DNA from: Candidatus Poseidoniaceae archaeon
Lineage (GTDB): Archaea > Thermoplasmatota > Poseidoniia > Poseidoniales > Poseidoniaceae
DNA: 34,888 nucleotides
NCBI GenBank assembly: GCA_016777125.1
Contig: JADHSC010000018.1
Coordinates: forward strand, 1-34,888
Direction: 5' to 3'
Positions 33,217 to 34,888 of the stretch are shown piece after piece. The position numbers and the translations under genes were made by a program. The notes under the pieces were generated by a model, which searched no databases, was not told the origin of the DNA, and was given only the letters and a program-made list of their open reading frames with translations. The stretch's first letter is position 1, and each line of letters opens with the position of its first letter.

Positions 33217-34590
33217 ATGCTCGAACGCCATAAGTTGATGATGGATGGTCGCATGCGCTCAAAAGGTACGCCTATGGTTCGAGAATATATTGCCCGCGAT
33301 CCTCGAACGGGCAAGCCCATTCAAACCAGTTCCAAAAAGGTCAACGAGGTTTCGTATGAGCCACTTGAAGGGCGTTGGTCAGCGCTGATTCCAGCAGACA
33401 TTATGTCGCTGGCCGAAGGAAGCCTTGAATCACGTGAAGTTCGTTGGATGGGCGTCACCTATTCACTTACTCGACGTGACGGTATCAGAGCACTCAGTAG
33501 CGTGTCGCAGAACATGATTCCCATCGCACACAAATTTCTGCTGAGGGCCTTTGAAGATGAAGATGATGACATACGGATCGCAGCGTTGGAAGTGCTTCCT
33601 GAATTTGCAGTTCGTCGCTCTGATGAACTCTTTGATTGGCTTTCCGTACTCCTTGATGATACAAGCCGCCCTGTTCGCCAAGCAGCGAGTGAGGCCCTCG
33701 CACGTGCTGCACCAACCTTCCCATCGGGCGTACGTTCCTCACTCGAAAATGAATTACGATCCGAGGACCACCACCGACGTTCATGCGCCTGGAAAGGCCT
33801 TGAATCACTTGCGAAAACCTGGCCTGATGTCGTGGCAGATCACGTTGACTCGTTGCTCTTGGAGACGGAGGTTGAATTACGTCGAAAAGCAGCCAAGTTG
33901 CTCAAGACCATCATTTCAAGAAAAACCTCTGCCGTGTGGGATTTGGTATCTTGGGCCTTGAATGACGAAGATGCTGTCGTTCGAAGAACCGCTGCCAAAT
34001 CACTCCCAAGTCTTGCCAATCAGGACGTACGAATGGCAACTATGTTTGCTGAACGGGCGATTGTTGATCTCGATGCAGAAGTGCGACTCTCGGCCATCAA
34101 GACACTCAAGCGATTGAACCGAGGACACGGCCGTGCTCGAGACCTCATCATTGCAGGAGCACGCTCCAACGATATCAGAGTGCGACAGGCATGTATTGAT
34201 CTCTTGCCGAGCATGATGAGTGAGGATGAACTCCGTATATTGGCCAATGACTTACTCAAGACTGAAAAAGATCCTGGCTTGTCAAAGCAACTCCTCGAGA
34301 TGCGTTTCGAGGCTGCTCTTGAAGGGACTGAAGCTCAAAAGAACGCCGCACTTGCCCCCGCCCTTGCTGTACCGGACTTGGACATAGAAGTCCTGCGCTC
34401 TCAGGGCAAATCTGTTGGATTACTTGCACCTCGGCCAGAGGATAAAGTAGAGGGTGAAGGCCCTCCCGAACCACCCGTTCAGGCGCCTCCAGCATCGAGT
34501 GTTGAACGACGGCCAACACAAGATGAATTGATGGGCTACCACGACGATGAAGACGAATTCGATGACATGCCCGATGAGGAATTCTACTGA
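33217..34590 (+). CDS. HEAT-repeat (PBS-lyase-like) protein
   Basis: 457 residues from the ATG at 33217. Repeats of about 35 residues such as DDDIRIAALEVLPEFA, SRPVRQAASEALARAA, EVELRRKAAKLLKTII, DAVVRRTAAKSLPSLA and EVRLSAIKTLKRL form an alpha-solenoid likely to bind other proteins. The C-terminus is disordered, Pro-rich and acidic (DDEDEFDDMPDEE). The frame is open to 32809, but the first 136 codons lie antisense to the EF-hand and zinc-ribbon genes; an ATG at 33136 is possible. A longer start is doubtful. Confidence 0.8.
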   Translation: MLERHKLMMDGRMRSKGTPMVREYIARDPRTGKPIQTSSKKVNEVSYEPLEGRWSALIPADIMSLAEGSLESREVRWMGVTYSLTRRDGIRALSSVSQNMIPIAHKFLLRAFEDEDDDIRIAALEVLPEFAVRRSDELFDWLSVLLDDTSRPVRQAASEALARAAPTFPSGVRSSLENELRSEDHHRRSCAWKGLESLAKTWPDVVADHVDSLLLETEVELRRKAAKLLKTIISRKTSAVWDLVSWALNDEDAVVRRTAAKSLPSLANQDVRMATMFAERAIVDLDAEVRLSAIKTLKRLNRGHGRARDLIIAGARSNDIRVRQACIDLLPSMMSEDELRILANDLLKTEKDPGLSKQLLEMRFEAALEGTEAQKNAALAPALAVPDLDIEVLRSQGKSVGLLAPRPEDKVEGEGPPEPPVQAPPASSVERRPTQDELMGYHDDEDEFDDMPDEEFY

Positions 34591-34664
34591 TTGTGAAGGG
34601 TAGGGCACTGCAACACCATTAAGAACAGGTGGGCGGTCGCCAAGTCGCTGAAGAGGTGAACTGT

Positions 34665-34883
34665 GTGGACGATGATGTACCTTTCGACGACAAAGCTGAA
34701 CAATTTGACCGCCTATGGGACGGAATTACGCCAAAGGGTGTTAACCGACCAAAGTCACTCAAGTTCCGACAGTACATCCTTGAGCATGTTCGCCAAATGC
34801 GCCGTCCACTCAACCGAGAAAACGCTCGTAAGTATTGGATGGGTGAACTTCAGAAGGAAATTGCCGACAAGGAAAATTTCTGA
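34665..34883 (+). CDS. Small basic-charged protein, function unknown
   Basis: 72 residues from the GTG at 34665, chosen for GAGGTGA at 34653-34659 five bases upstream. Sequence is soluble, mixed-charge and helical (SLKFRQYILEHVRQM, ENARKYWMGELQKEIADKE). The frame is open to a GTG at 34629. It follows the HEAT gene by 74 nt and could be a DNA- or protein-binding small protein, but no family is recognised. Confidence 0.5.
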   Translation: MDDDVPFDDKAEQFDRLWDGITPKGVNRPKSLKFRQYILEHVRQMRRPLNRENARKYWMGELQKEIADKENF

Positions 34884-34888
34884 TTGTG

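Overview
The window looks like a chromosomal piece of a planktonic euryarchaeon, most likely a Marine Group II (Poseidoniales-type) member of the Thermoplasmatota. This is inference from content: an archaeal split GMP synthase (ATP-pyrophosphatase subunit alone), archaeal-type PurE, tRNAs with no encoded CCA, TATA boxes 23-40 nt upstream of start codons (short-leader or leaderless genes) beside GGAGG/GAGGTGA ribosome-binding sites inside operons, a ThiN-domain regulator, a PGF-CTERM-like surface protein, and giant secreted proteins with lamin-tail domains and Asp-rich calcium motifs. No rRNA or other definitive marker is present.

Layout. 1-1029: a redoxin domain followed in the same frame by a CcdA/DsbD-like membrane domain, separated by a TAA codon. 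996-5379 (minus): a thiamine uptake operon, thiR-thiB-thiP-thiQ, led by its probable HTH-ThiN regulator. 5500-11024 (plus): a GAD/CSAD-type PLP decarboxylase, then gcvT, gcvPA and gcvPB of the glycine cleavage system (no gcvH in the window). 11006-12075: two divergent small membrane proteins sharing a TATA region. 12137-13565: purE and guaAb. A minus-strand tRNA-Asn follows. 13692-16669 (minus): BI-1/YccA-like protein, 2OG-Fe(II) oxygenase and a bacterial-length thymidine phosphorylase. 16710-24929 (minus): a membrane-anchored OB-fold protein, a TctA/DUF112-like membrane protein and a 1,630-residue surface protein with six lamin-tail domains, two HKD phospholipase-D motifs, Asp-rich repeats and a C-terminal membrane anchor. 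25021-26328 (plus): an HD phosphohydrolase, then a CAU tRNA. 26518-31448: a run of small surface and membrane proteins. 31766-34883: a CDP-alcohol phosphatidyltransferase, a zinc-ribbon/EF-hand pair, a HEAT-repeat protein and a small final ORF.

The most unusual part is about 29.3-31.6 kb. Two inverted 34-nt copies of one sequence (28 of 34 identical) bracket four genes for small membrane proteins: a 3-TM protein, an Asp/Cys ectodomain protein, a membrane-bound winged-helix protein and a TM2 protein. Two of these genes share a nearly identical 23-nt promoter element (21/23) at the same distance from ATG, which suggests co-regulation and also corrects one start codon. The flanking non-coding DNA is rich in short perfect inverted repeats. 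I regard this as the best candidate for an undescribed element or regulon.

A second theme is nucleic-acid scavenging, which is inference only: a secreted HKD protein, an exported OB-fold protein, a co-transcribed multi-TM protein, a dNTPase-like HD protein and thymidine phosphorylase are close together. Other points are a probable CTG start codon for thiB (CTGA overlap with thiR and a well-placed GGAGGG), and the in-frame TAA between the redoxin and CcdA domains.
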